DNA from: Eutreptiella sp. 'Long Island Sound 2002'
Taxonomy: Eukaryota > Euglenozoa > Euglenophyceae > Eutreptiales > Eutreptiaceae
Assembly: GCA_964036045.1 (NCBI GenBank)
Contig: OZ038383.1
Coordinates: forward strand, 13,532,430-13,596,429
Length of the DNA: 64,000 bases
Reading direction: 5' to 3'
Shown here: positions 22,498-35,200 of the stretch, in pieces
Layout of the letters: every line of letters begins with the position of its first letter
Position numbering within the stretch: the first letter of the stretch is position 1
The notes under the pieces: generated by a model
What the model was told of the DNA's origin: nothing
Seen by the model: only the letters and a program-made list of their open reading frames with translations
Database searches by the model: none
Made by a program: the position numbers and the translations under genes

Positions 22498-24944
22498 GCG
22501 GAGGGAGCGGGCTGTGCTGTCGTCTTCTTCTAGCTACGATATTCGTTCACTGGGAAAGTCCTTTGTCCCTTAGCTATGTTGATATAAGATATCTGCAATG
22601 GCAAATCCGCAGGGATACAATTATAACGGAAGGAATATCAGGCTCGAGCCGTTGTTGACCCTGTCTTTTTATGGACGCCTCTGTTGCTGGAATGTACGCG
22701 GAGCATCAAAACAGACATGCAGGGACATTGCATTTTCATGATGGATCACGGATATTGTGCTAACCAAGGCACATCTTCTGAGATGTTGCAGAAACCTCCG
22801 CAGCATTTCAGGAGTTTAATATACCAGGGGGTGCACATGTGCCGGCCTCTAGATTCTGCAATGTGCTAGCACATTATTGCCGGGATTTTCGGATTTTCGA
22901 AAATCACGGATGTTTTAATCAAACGGCCTTCGGCCTGTGGAACCTCGAGCGTCAAACGAGATGTCAAAGAAAATTGTGAAAACCGAATCCGCAAACTAAC
23001 TCATATATGTTCCAATTTACTCTCCAATGTACCCGGCTAAACCCATTACTCTGCCCAAAGGCTGGGTACCTTTGCTCAGATTGTAGGCAGGTACGTATGG
23101 GCACCAAGATGGGCACACAATAGTTGCTCCAACAATAGGCACACACACCCAAATTTCAAACAAGATGTCGAAGAATCTTTTGAAATGAAAATACGTAAAC
23201 TAATAGGTATGTTCCAATGTAACCCGGAAAACTCATTTTACATTTTACTATCTATTGTTGTTCACTCTTTTTGGCAAGGGGGCCTTCGGCCCCCTTGCAC
23301 CCAACCCTTGTCTACAACATCTTTAGGCTAGGATGTTGTCCGCAATATGACACCAACAATGTGAAGTGGAGACAGCTTTCCTTTTCAACGTTTGTGCTCC
23401 CAACCTACGTGGCAAAAGGAGGCCACAAGGGCCAACATTGATGTTTTGCAAGTCATTTTGGTGCAAAGGAAAGGTAGTGGGTTCAATGCTTGAGCCATGG
23501 TGTATGACCATGGGCATGGCAAGCTAGCATGTTAAGCGGGCTGAGCTCTAAGCTGGCATGTTAAGTGCACAAAATGACTAACCCTGGGTGAAATATATTA
23601 AAATCCCAAAAATTCAGATCTCTGGCCTACCACCTCAACGTCGAATAACCCGAAAGTTGAATGAATCTAGTTTTCGACCTTGTTCACGATTTTGGCATCC
23701 AAACTTGAGCATTGTGCATCAAGATGCCAAAATTGCGGATATGCACCGCCGATCAAGAAATCGCGCTGTTTCGCGCATGATAATTTCACAGGTGCTGATC
23801 TGTATAAATTTTCATACAGCAATGCATTCAGCTCGATTTCTGGCGGCAGAAATCGAAATCGCAAAATCCGCCAGATGCCAGACGACGCGCGCGCGCGCCG
23901 CCTGTTCGCGATATAGACGGAAGCTATACCATATATATATATATATATACCTGAAAGTGTCCGACATTCGCAGCGTTTCTCGGGGTGGAACCTCAAGCTT
24001 ACGCTCTTCGGTAATTAATTTTAATTAATTACTGACGATTTAACGATCCGCTTGTTAAACCGCATAGAGATCGGGTGGTATTTAGATTGCTTGTCCTTAT
24101 CCGTTCCCCTGGATACATTGGAAATGACAAAATAGAATGTCACCCCAAAAACAGCTCAATCAACTAATCAACTGTAGACTTAGTTTCAATTCAAGCTCAT
24201 CAAGATGCAACTTTGACAATCAGTGCAAGTTTTAGCTTTGCTGTTAGAGGTCTACTGTAGATGCCAGTGGTGTAGATGCCACTAGTATACTTACTATAGA
24301 TGCCCCTAGTGATGCCTGAATGCAACTTACAATCCACAAGTATTTCAACTTCTTGTGCCTTTTTGAGTGATGAAAAAAGTGAGCACATAGCATATGACCT
24401 TAAACAAACTACCTTAAACTGTCTCTCACTTCAAACTCATCCTTGTTGCAGCTATCACTTTCACATTTAACCTAAATCTATCTTTGATGCCACCAGTGTC
24501 AGCTCAATCCAACTCACACTTTACCACAAAACACTCCTTGTGCCTCTTCCACTCAACTGCTAACTAAGTGCAAATCACACAACCCTAAACTAACTACAAA
24601 ATGAGCTCATGGGTTTCGAATTCCTCCTTGTTGTGGTTGTCACTTTCACATTTAACCTAAATCTACCATTGATGCTTCCACTGTCAGCTCAATCCAACTC
24701 ACATTCCACCACTAAACACTTGTGCCTCATCCACTCAAGTGCTAACTAAGTGCAAAGCACACAACTACAACAAGTGAAGCGCTCACTGGCTTCCATTTCT
24801 GCCTTGGTAAGGTTGGCATTTTACATTGCTGCCAAATCTTCAAATGCCACATTGCCAAATACCATGAGACAGTCGGAATGCCAGCATAGGCAGAAAATAT
24901 TCAACGAAAACAAAGCAATGCGCCCCTTGTTATATTAAAACTTT
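22498..24944. other. Intergenic, no gene seen; AT microsatellite and diverged 185-bp tandem copies
   Basis: No coding exon is supported. A (TA)n tract lies at about 23929-23949. Between about 24420 and 24900 a unit of about 185 bp is repeated at least twice with divergence, judged by the shared CACTTTCACATTTAACCTAA word at 24456 and 24641, and a weaker third match near 24826. Confidence 0.6.
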
Positions 24945-25194
24945 CAGAAGCCGCCCCCTTGTGGCATTTTGCGGTACGCAAAATGACCGGCCTATCGGCC
25001 GGCATTTTGCGACCGCAAAATGCGGATATGGCTAAGCAGATAACGGGTCCGCAGGCAGATACTGTGGATACGAGCACGCGCGTCAAATTTCAGGCCTACA
25101 GTCCCTCGAAACGTCCCTCGAAACACTGTGAAAAGCGGTCTGTAGACCAATTTTCCGTGAAATTTTCACAGCAAAAGTGAGTAGTGTGAGGTAA

Positions 25195-25905
25195 ATGATG
25201 AAATTCCATTACATTGCCATTGTTCATGCACACCAAAAGCATGTCCGTTTTGTTTTTCATCCGTTTCTCCCTCATGTTTCATGCACCATCCATCTATGCT
25301 TTTTTTAATCCGTTTTCGATCTTGGTTATTCGCCATAATTGCCCCATGCGCAACCTCCCCTTCAAAACAATGTTCAGCCATGTTCATGTGTTGTTCCATC
25401 CATGCACACCAAAAGCATGTTAGTTTTGTTTTCATCCGTTCCTCCCTCCTATTTCATGTCCATCTATCCTTTTTTTATCTATTTCCCTCATTTCCATATT
25501 TTGATCTTGGTTATTGGCCACATGACAACTATCCCTCCCCTCTTTTGCCATGCACAACCTCCCCTTCAAAACAATGTTCATCCATGTTCATCTGTTATTC
25601 CATCCATGCACACCAAAAGCATGTTAGTTGTGTTTTTCATCCGTTTCTCCCTCCTATTTCCTGTCCATCTATCCTTTTTTTATCTATTTCCCTCATTTCC
25701 ATATTTTGATCTTCGTTATTGGCCACATGACAACTATCCCTCCCCTCTTTTGCCATGCACAACCTCCCCTTCAAAACAATGTTCATCCATGTTCATGTGT
25801 TGTTCCATCCATGCACACCAAAAGCATGTTAGTTTTGTTTTCATCCGTTTCTCCCTCCTATTTCATGTCCATCTATCCTTTTTTTATCTATTTCCCTCTA
25901 TTTCC
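25195..25905 (+). repeat. Tandem array of a ~205-bp unit (3.5 copies)
   Basis: The word CACCAAAAGC recurs at 25231, 25407, 25611 and 25816, and TTCAAAACAA at 25361, 25565 and 25770, giving a 204-205 bp period with a shorter first unit. Apparent peptides in this stretch repeat because the DNA repeats, and should not be read as a protein. Confidence 0.9.
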
Positions 25906-25910
25906 CTCCA

Positions 25911-26220
25911 AAGTTTTCTTCAAGCTGTGTAAAAAAAGGCCAAAAACAGTTGCAATAGGTAGAAGAAGCATCAAGATGTGGTTTTGTGAGTCTCCCCCGG
26001 TGGTTTTCACTCTCTTCAACAGGCTTTTGTCTCCCTCCGAATGCCATTTTGGTGCTGATTAGGTCAAAACTAAGCATGAAGTTCCACAGTTTTCTTCAAG
26101 CTGTGTAAAAAAAGGCCAAAAACAGTTGCAATAGGTAGAAGAAGCATCAAGATGTGGTTTTGTGAGTCCCCCCCGGTGGTTTTCACTCTCTTCAACAGGC
26201 TTTTGTCTCCCTCCGAGCGA
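25911..26220 (+). repeat. ~177-bp direct duplication
   Basis: The block starting TTTTCTTCAAGCTGTGTAAA at 25913 recurs at 26090 and stays near-identical for about 130 bases, to TTTTGTCTCCCTCCGA. Confidence 0.9.
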
Positions 26221-27291
26221 TGTTTTACTAGGTTTTAGCTCGAGCCCGTAAATTTAGCTCAACTGTCAAGTTGGCAACTGCACTACGGAGGAGCTCGGGG
26301 CCCGTGAAAGGCTGTTGTGCTTCGTTTTGGGTCATATGTGAGTTGCGTAGTTTGTTTTTGATTGACGAGGCCACACACAGCATTTGGCGGTGGAATGTGA
26401 TTTGGACTGAAATGACCAAGGTAGCATCAACCGTCAATTTACCTTGAATGTCAAGGTAGCAACTATGCCAGGGAATAATTGGAGGGAAAGAAACACTTTT
26501 TGTTCTCTTTTTGGGGCATATGAAATATGTTCCTGAGTAGAGGAGCCGAGAGGTGTGTTTACGAGTGCATTGTAGGTGGGATCAAGGTTACAATGTGAGC
26601 ATCTACAATCAATTCAGCTGGAATTGCAAAGTGGTAACTGCACTACGAAAGAGTTGGATGCTAGTAGTGCTTTCTTCCAGGACATATGCAATGTGATGAG
26701 TCAGGTTTTGAGGTGAGCAGCCACAAGGTATGTGTTGTGGTTGATTGTGGGTCAGATTGAGATGACAATGGTGCGATCTAGCAACATTTTAGGTTGAGTT
26801 TCAAAGTGGCAACTGCACGATGCAGGTTGGGGAGAGCCTGTGGGATGAGTTTAGTCTGTGAGCTGCAACAAGCTGCCGTATGTACGTATGTGGCTGCTGC
26901 TTCTCAAAGCTGTCAATCATTCCAGATTACATTATTTCTACATTTTGTTTACACTGAAGATTGGAACACATAGGTATAGTATCTCTCTTTATCAGTCAAA
27001 TCGCATCCAATTTGCCAGTTTAGTTGCCTCGTCGGCAATTATCCGCCGCCGCTTGAATCTGCAGGTCTGAAATTTGACGCGCGTGCTCGTATCCACAGTA
27101 TCTGCCTACGGACCCGTATCTGCTTAGCCATATCCGCAAAATGCCATGGGGGCGGCTTCTGCTAGCTAGAATGCGGGTCTGTCGCGGCTGCAGAACAGCC
27201 AAAGGATGTTTGCGGTCCTGTCATGCGGAGCTGTTTTACCACACACCAACCGCGTCTTGTGCTCTGTTGGATTGCATACTCCCCCTAGTGA

Positions 27292-27414
27292 ATGCCAGGG
27301 GAAGGAGAAAAAGGCAAAGGCAAGGAGGAGCAAGGCAACGGAGCTGGCAACACTACTCCCTCCACGGTAGATAAGCAGTGCTCCGACGTGGATATTATTG
27401 AGGTGATGAAATAA
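27292..27414 (+). CDS. Short hypothetical ORF or exon, 40 residues
   Basis: The frame from ATG reads MPGEGEKGKGKEEQGNGAGN then TTPSTVDKQCSDVDIIEVMK and a TAA stop. The hydrophilic N-terminus with an acidic DVDIIE end looks coding. A GAG|GTGATG donor just before the stop suggests it could be an exon of a longer + strand gene. No family recognised. Confidence 0.3.
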   Translation: MPGEGEKGKGKEEQGNGAGNTTPSTVDKQCSDVDIIEVMK

Positions 27415-27694
27415 CCCCCCTCCTCCTCCAAGGCACCCCTTTTCGTGGGGTCCTTTGGATACCTCAAGGAGGCAGGTGCGAGTTGACGACGTTGCCCGCC
27501 AAGCTTTTTACTTGCTCTTGCGCACCCACTGCACTGTTTCCCTTTCTGGTGGGCAACCTCCTTCCAAATACTTCAAGTGGCACATAGCACAAAATTTATG
27601 AAGCAACACACGAAGCACAACGCAAAACACTCTTCAAACGGCCAGAAGGCAAGCAACGGGCACAAAAAAGGCACAAAAAGTAGATGTCACTCAC

Positions 27695-27888
27695 CACTTT
27701 GCAATACAGCCTCCAAGCGCTCCTTCTTACCCTTTGTAGGGGCCCCTCTGGCTAACTTACCTTGACCAATGCCCTCCAAACCATGTAGTTGCAATTGTTG
27801 TAGCAAGTCCTGGTCCCTTGCCAATTTGTCCAGATTAGACCTCTTCTTGTCATTTTCTTGGAGAAGCCTCCCTAGCATAACCTCCTTC
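27695..27888 (-). CDS. Exon with SAP-like helix-turn-helix, unrecognised - strand gene
   Basis: This exon is bounded by a gactag acceptor and a GTG|GTGAGTG donor. It reads KEVMLGRLLQENDKKRSNLD then KLARDQDLLQQLQLHGLEGI and ends GKKERLEAVLQSG. The last part fits the SAP pattern (LxxxLxxxGL ... GxKxxLxxxL). SAP domains bind DNA. The flanking exons were not located, so this is one exon of a gene that may reach into 28 kb. Confidence 0.5.
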
Positions 27889-28099
27889 CTAGTCGCCCAT
27901 AATAACAAAACATGACACGGCAACAAGGAACGACACCACAAAGTGTGAAAAGGTCAAATTCGCATTTTGGCCGGTGCGATCGAATTCCCACGTCACGGGC
28001 ATTATATCAATCGTACAGGAACATCGAAAATCAGAAAATTGTGTTCAAAAGCAAGATTCATGATTCTCTTCTATTATTGGAAAAGTCTACTGAGCACGT

Positions 28100-28370
28100 T
28101 GAGTTCCATGATAGTAGATTGAGGGAATTACAGTTAGATGAAACAAGCCGGCCAGCAGGACTTTGTGGATGTTATAGTATCGTATCCCACGCCCGACAAT
28201 TTTGTACCTGGTCGCTGGCATTCTCGCGGATTGTGCTTCCTTGGTAACTCTTCGACAAAAGCATCGAAGATTCATGTTCCTTGTGTGAGCGCTCCTCCCG
28301 AGGTTTGCAAGCAGTTTGAAAGCCCAAGTCGGGTTCGAACTCACGGCTAGGTCAAATTATGTCTTTGGCA
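28100..28370 (+). other. Possible coding remnant ending in a tRNA-like box
   Basis: One + strand frame reads QQDFVDVIVSYPTPDNFVPG, which looks coding. It runs straight into GTCGGGTTCGAACTCACG, a B-box-like word. It may be a repeat-derived fragment. I cannot assign strand or function with confidence. Confidence 0.2.
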
Positions 28371-29245
28371 ACTCCGAACTAAGCGCAAGCTAGAGTATGC
28401 TTCGGTAACGGATTGAATAAAATGCCAAACCCACGAGAACGATTTCCCGATAATCGAAATCGGAGATATATTTCCGTTTTCATCGCCTACTCTTGTCCAT
28501 CGGGTAGCTCATAACGCGTTCGTGCAAATCGAATGAATGTTGACAATCATGTGCCTTGGCGGCTCGTTTGATCATTTGCTACCCTTTGAAGAATAGCGAT
28601 CCACTACCGAACACGACACCTCGCTTCTCACACGAGACCTCCGGGTTAACGCAGCCGGCGGTTGTTGCTACACATTCACAAGCGCCGTTCCTAACGATGC
28701 GACCACGGACATAAGGTCAAAAGAACACCACACCTCAAGCCGTGTTGTGCCCCGAGTGAGCGTTCAACAAAATGCGTGTCCAAAGAGCACTCATGAAACG
28801 CGAACGATTTTTTGGACCAACAAAGAGTTGACGCGCTACGGTGACAAAACACCTTGGCTTGACACTAGAATTATGGAGGTGCATGGTGATGCGGTCGCGT
28901 TCTATGTCTATCACTACTTGGTGGCGATTATTTGCCGTCGATAAGGGCGTCCTAACTCTAGGTAGCTAATCGATTGTAGAAATGTCGTCGGTCATGCTTG
29001 ACAACATGCTAATCTATAGGGTATGGCTTTGCCGATGTATCGTAAAACGCCTCAACGCCAAACCAACACCCATAGCCAAGGAACAACGACACCAACAAAA
29101 ATACACCATAGCGAACGAAAAAGTAGTCCAAAGGGTAAATTTTTGATGTGCCACTCGCAATCCCCGTTCTTGAAAGGCCTTCCGGAATCGGTGCGCACCG
29201 TCTTGCTCCTTGTTGTGTAGGTTGTAGTCTTCGCATCCCCTCATT

Positions 29246-32200
29246 ATGAAATTCGGCAAACAGCTTCAACACCAACTCCACCCGGATTGGGGGATGCACT
29301 ATGTCAATTACAAACAATTGAAGAGGGCAATCAAGATTGCCAAGCCGGGTACTAAAGGCACGGCCTACTTCCAATCCCAAGTCCACGAGCAGTTGCAAGC
29401 CGTAAACATGTTCTATGCTTCGAAAGAGCAGGTTTGTCGTCGGAATTGCGGATTTTTCGGCGCTCTTTGCCTCCGGCCTAATGTTGTGGGTGTTTGTTGC
29501 ACTGAGATCGGCCGATGGTTGTGAGAAGAGAGAACTCAAGAACCACCTTCTAGAGTTTTGTATCGCAGCTGTTATTTTGTTCCATGGTAACCTAACCGGG
29601 GGGCCACAGCTCTTCCCGGGACAGTCGGAAAAAACAGGACATTCAAAAGTCAGTACGGCTTGCGGGAATTGAACTTGCGCATATTAGAGCACCACTTACC
29701 ACTCTGACCGCTGAGCGACAGTCACTGCTAATGATGTCGCCGCATAGTATGACTCTCCTGTTCGGGAATCGAACTCAGGTCGTCGAGTTGTTAGTCAAGT
29801 GTTTTACCGCTCAACTATGCTCCAGGAATAAAAACACATGCTGTTGGCGCGGCACCACCCAATCTCTTAGGCTCTGCCACTTGCCCCCAGTGTGTTGATA
29901 TCCCCTTCCTCGCTTCGTCGTCCGTTGTTCTGTCTCAGTCCGGTGGTGTATTGTAGGGCACCATCCCCCTTGGTCGTCGCGGCTTTGCTCGCTCCTGTCT
30001 CTTCTTGATTTATCTCGTATGGTCTTGAGCACACTTCCAGTGCCTGCACACGAGTGGGTCAAGTATGACTCTCCTGTTCGGGAATCGAACTCAGGTCGTC
30101 GAGTTGTTAGTCAAGTGTTTTACCGCTCAACTATGCTCCAGGGATAAAAACACATGCTGTTGGCGCGGCACCACCCAATCTCTTAGGCTCTGCCACTTGC
30201 CCCCAGTGTGTTGATATCCCCTTCCTCGCTTCGTCGTCCGTTGTTCTGTCTCAGTCCGGTGGTGTATTGTAGGGCACCATCCCCCTTGGTCGTCGCCAAG
30301 TGACCAGTGGCCATGTCACTGACGAATTGTTTATGTGGATTCTCACACACCCTCCAGCACCTCACAAAGCACACATGCGCTACGTGCAAACATGCACTAT
30401 GTATGTGTGTATGTTGCTCAAATTTGGGCCCGTATGTAGGTGCCCGGTCGACTTGACGCACAGGCAATTTATCAACTCGGTCCCTGTCCCCACCCCCAAG
30501 GACACAGCTTGTGGAGCGTTCTGCAGAACGAAACACAGGCCTAAGCCGAAGCCTAAGCCAGCTCCCAAGTCCAAGGCAGCAGCCTACCCTGGGCCCAAGG
30601 GGCAGCACAAACAGGAATTCGGGATGGTGTATCAAAGGAAGAAGGGTTTCATGTTGGCACCAGTTGAACATTAGATCATTCCATGCTCATTGCACTTTCT
30701 GAGTGTCTATTTTTTTTCGGTATGTATGCGTTCCACATGTGAACGCATACATGTTAATTTGTTCTGACTGTCCCGGGAATAGCTGTGCCCCCCCGGTTGA
30801 GTTCTTGTGGAACAAATCAACAATTGCGATACAATTTTGTTCCACACACTTCTCTTCTCAGAACAATTGGCCGATCTTAGTCCATCTGCCCGCTTCAACG
30901 TTTGTGCGCTTGATTCCGCTGTTGTTCCACGACATACACCATGGTGGGTGTCACACAAATGTATTGCCATGTTGTTGTACGTAGTTGCAAACCTCCGGAC
31001 TTGTCCTCAGAGTCTGAGCAAGTGGTTCCTTAAGATTTCTACCGCTGATCAAGACCAATTCTATGCCGCAAACTTCAGCCGGTTTTGTGATGAACTACTA
31101 TGTCTGCGTACCTTCGTGATGTTAAATTACATGGCGGTGTGTTGATGCCCTGGGACCTTACCCTTTACGGCTCGGAAGCGACGAGCGGCGGTGCGTGTTG
31201 CCTCGATAGGAAGTTCAACGGGGTGATGCCACCTCTTGGATCCCAGTGAGATTTTTACCCACGAGGTTGCATTATGAAATCTCAAGATTAGTGCGAAGTG
31301 GTGCTTGCAACAATTGTTGGAGATATGGAACCTCCGGTCGCGCGGTCGGGGAAAGAGGCCGCGACTCATTTCTTATGGACATACTATGAACACTGAAAAT
31401 GCCTCCACAAATCACCTTCCTATGGACTTCACCATTCAAGTTTTGAGGCCGAGTGCACATATGTTCTACTCGATGAGGTACAGTATGTGGGACGGGGTTT
31501 GGGTATGTCCGTGCACCAAATGTTTTCGCCACAAGCGGACGCGAGCCCGAGGACCCTTGTCTTCGCTTGTTGTAGTCTGCAAGGACGCCCACGACCACGG
31601 CATGTGAAAGCCTCCTCGCATGGTAGTGGTGACGTAGGCCTTTTGCCCTCCTTGTCTGTAGGTGATGAAGATAATCAAGAAATTTAGCAAGAAACATGGC
31701 AATGGCAATATCGATGCCATGAGGTTGCTGCATGCACAGCCATTCTTTCACTCCCGGGAGTTGGGCTCTCTATGCATGCGTGCAGAGATGTTGGCCTTGA
31801 AACTCAACCCTGACCAAAACGAAGGGACCGAGGAGGAATGGAGCTGCCCCATCTGCTTGAAGGTGCTGAGCAACCCGGTGGCCTTGGAGGTGTGCCTGCT
31901 GTGTTGGGTGGGTTTCCGTGATTGTGTTAGTGGGTCCGCAACCAGTGGCGGAAAAATGTTGCGCCATGCGGCGCTTCTCAAACATTTTGCAGCGGGTATG
32001 TGTACGGACGCCTGCCAAAATTTTCGCAAACCCTCTTCCAAAGAAATTCATTTTGTTTCCTTCGCCTGCTAGTGCAGGGGGTATTTGAGCTGATAGCCCG
32101 CGGGTGAAAATCTGCTCAGCTTCTGTGGCCACATCACACGTCACAGGCGCCCCTAGAGGGTTCCTTGCTCCACACAGAAACCACGTGACACGACAGTGCG

Positions 32201-35200
32201 GTCGGTGAGTCCGACAAATATTGGGTGAATGTGGGCCGGCTTTTGGGTGGGCTACTGAGTTGGAAGGGATGCCTGGGGCATGCCGTATGGTGAGCTGAAA
32301 CTTAGCCCCACGGTATTTTGCGCTTCTGTTTGGCGCTGGCATAGATGCCTAAGAGCCCCAAGAAGGGCCTGACAGCAAAGGGGCTCGAAGCTAGGCCTTT
32401 GCTTTTTTTTTTTGGCCCCCTTTCCTAGAAATGAGCTCTGACCCCATGTTCATGCCCCAACGCCTGCTCGAAGCCCATCTGCCTCCCTCCCTTCGTCCCT
32501 CCCCTCGCGCACTGAAAGCGACCACACAAAACAACGTGGACAGTGCATGGCATTGCTCAGTGAGGAAAACACCACACATCCCAGCAAGGAGATGGAGGCG
32601 TCAAGGGGTCGGTCGGCAGGTTAGGTTCTTGTTTTGTACTGTTACGCTGCGGGTGTTGGGGCCCAGAATCAAAGTAAAAGTGGCAGACACATTCACAGCA
32701 GGCAGACAAAGACCGTCAGTGGCACGTAGCACAACGCAACATTTTGTCTGAAACCCTCCAAAACTCTTCAAAAGGCAGAGAAACCCTCAGCAATCCCCAC
32801 CAAGCACTGGGTCACTAGGCTCCCGGGTGGTATCTAGCAGTACATAGTAGCTCGGCCCAGGAGTACAGAGCAGTCATAAAGAAAAATGCTAGTGGTATGC
32901 TGCAGTTCAAAACCCACTCAACCTCAGGTCTGGTAGGTTGGCTGCCTGCCAAAAGACCACGGTTGCTATTAAGCAATGGTTTGAGGCACAGAAGACAACA
33001 ATGGATGCCGATAAAACAGCAGAAAAACCGCAGGCCATGTGTATGTACGATAATCGGCTCAAAATGGCTGAAAACCACTTACTGGATCATGCCAATTGGT
33101 ATGTATACCAATGGAGGCCAACATTTGTGAGGGATAATTTTCAAGGGGAAAAATATGCATGAAGATTTTGTTGTGTACCCACCCCCCCCACTTTTTAAGG
33201 ATTTCCGAGTCTCTGTTTGCCTATGTAAAACCCATGTGCCATCCACGGGGGGGCAGCATGTGGGATACATATCCCAAAGGGGGGGGGGGGATGTTGTGAT
33301 GTGGCTGGTGTAATTTTAAGGCGGTCTGAAGTTGGCAGGCTATTGGTAAACCTAATTTGGGAGGTGGCAATTGGGCCTTTTCGTCTTTTTTTGCGTTCAT
33401 AGCTACACATTTTTTGGGAGGGGAAAAGGATTTGACCTGGAATTATCCTTTCACAGAACCATATGGATCTTGTGTAATTTACCCTCCTCCTTTGAAGAAA
33501 AGTTGCACAATTTTTCCCCCAAAATTTTGCCTGAACATATTTTCGCTAGCACATGTTTTGGCCCTCACTGGTAGGATGAATTTTGGAAGCACACAGGCTT
33601 CTCACCCATGCTTGCACCTGTTTTGGTCACAAACTGGCCCAGTTTTTGGGTCTTTAGGGTGGCCAAAATGCTTCACCACAGGCTAAAAACAGTCACGTTT
33701 TGCTCTCATGACTGTTAAGGGAAACACGTGAAATTCCATGAAATGGCAGTGGACCGAAACACGGCTTTGCTTCAGCCTTGGCTCTGGGGGTCCCAAAATG
33801 AGTTTCCCAAAATTGTTCCTGAATCACTTGCAAACCACTTCAAACAGGTGGTTTTTGTTTTGTTTTTTTGTTTGTTTTTTTTTGCCCGTTTTGAGCCTGT
33901 GGTGACCCATTTTGGCCCTCCCCAAATCCCAAAAAAATCTTGCAAATGGGCCAATTTGGGACCAACCAGGGTCCCAAAATGCGCTTTCCAAGAATGATTT
34001 TAGACCTCTTGGGGGACTCAACCAATCGTTTTAGCTCTTTTGCCTGTGGTGACACGTTTTGGCCCTCAAAAAATCCCAAAACATGCTGAAAATGGGCCAT
34101 TTTGGGGACCAAAATACGTTCCATAATGGGTCAAAAAACTTTCTGCAGAAGTGATTCTGGTTCTAGGCAGGCCCCCTGTGGAAAGGCCATGTTTGATGTG
34201 GAAGAGGGTGCGCTCTGAAGGAGCACAGCATGCAGCATGGCACACGCAAAGCATATGTGTCGTTTGGTCTTCTTCATTAGGGTTTGCGTTGCAGGTGGAT
34301 GATGAAGGATTCTTGCATAATTGGTGTATCAAATCATCCCAAAGCCTCCAAAGAATTCACAAAAGCCGGCAAGAAATTTCAGCAAGCATCTAATAACATT
34401 CAGAACATGACAGCATAGATCCAGAAACCCTTTGTATAGTTATTCACAAGTTTCTTACAGTTTTTACAGTTTTTTTGCAGTTTTTTTTTTACAGCTATTT
34501 ACAGTTTTTCTACGTTTTTTTACAGTTTTTTACAAAGCCGCGGAAATGGCCAGTGATTTCGGTGACAGCTTCTCAGGAAGCCTGAACCCCTTGGGTGCTC
34601 AACAGGACACGATAGAATTGGTAGCTTATTTGTGAGGTGAGATGATACGGGGCATGCCCTGGGCAGCGTTTCATAGAGATGCTTTGATATGTTTGCACAA
34701 ACAAATGAGGCAACATGCCAGACCAGGATGCATCCGGTAAGTTGTGTTTGCCATGTGATGAGATTTCAGTTGGGCATGGTTGCCAAGCCCAGCTATTTTG
34801 TTCTCGTGTTGTTCAGTGTTCTCACCGCTTTTGTTGGAGCTGTGTCACACGTGCCTTGGATGTCACGGAGAATTGCCCAGTGTGCCGCAAGCCTGTCGCT
34901 GTCAACGAGGACACTTTCAAAGTGGATTGGGTGGTGGCCAAGTTTCTCATGGCACAGTTCCCCAGAAGAACACAAGTCAGGTCTCATTTGTACACTGCAT
35001 TCTGTTTTGGTTTCTCTGGCAGGCTGCAGAGAGGGTTCTCAGCACACAGCTTGCAGCACAGCCTATGTCTGTGGCCAAGGGATTCAGTCTTCTTTTGTTG
35101 TTTGCAGTTCCCCCATTGATGAGATCTGGCGGCTGGAAGACGTCTGCCACCATATTTTGGGCTTTTTGGATGCCGCCAGCTTGACACGCTTTGGGGAATG

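Larger units (their letters stand above)
24945..27161. mobile_element. 2.2-kb element with long terminal inverted repeats (non-autonomous DNA transposon or foldback element)
   Basis: The left end (24945-25101) begins CAGAAGCCGCCCCC and runs through ATATGGCTAAGCAGAT, TACTGTGGATACGAGCACGC and CGTCAAATTTCAG. The right end (27059-27161) is its reverse complement over about 100 bases, with only a few mismatches. The left copy has an additional palindromic insert of about 50 bases. No transposase is visible inside; the interior is filled with tandem arrays (25.2-26.2 kb) and weakly repeated DNA. I found no clear target-site duplication. The paired ends indicate a cut-and-paste or foldback element mobilised in trans. 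Confidence 0.65.

Noticed and set aside
25281-26062. Long overlapping + strand frames with repeated peptides (HPFCPF/YPFFIYFP type)
   Set aside because: The peptides repeat because the DNA is a 205-bp tandem array; all frames show the same periodicity, so no protein is implied.
29757-29829. Functional tRNA gene
   Set aside because: A- and B-box-like words are present, but the anticodon and acceptor stems do not pair and the whole 235-bp block is duplicated, so a tRNA-derived repeat is more likely.
31272-31751. 159-residue - strand frame
   Set aside because: It is antisense to exon 3 and intron 2 of the SPX gene and shows no domain.
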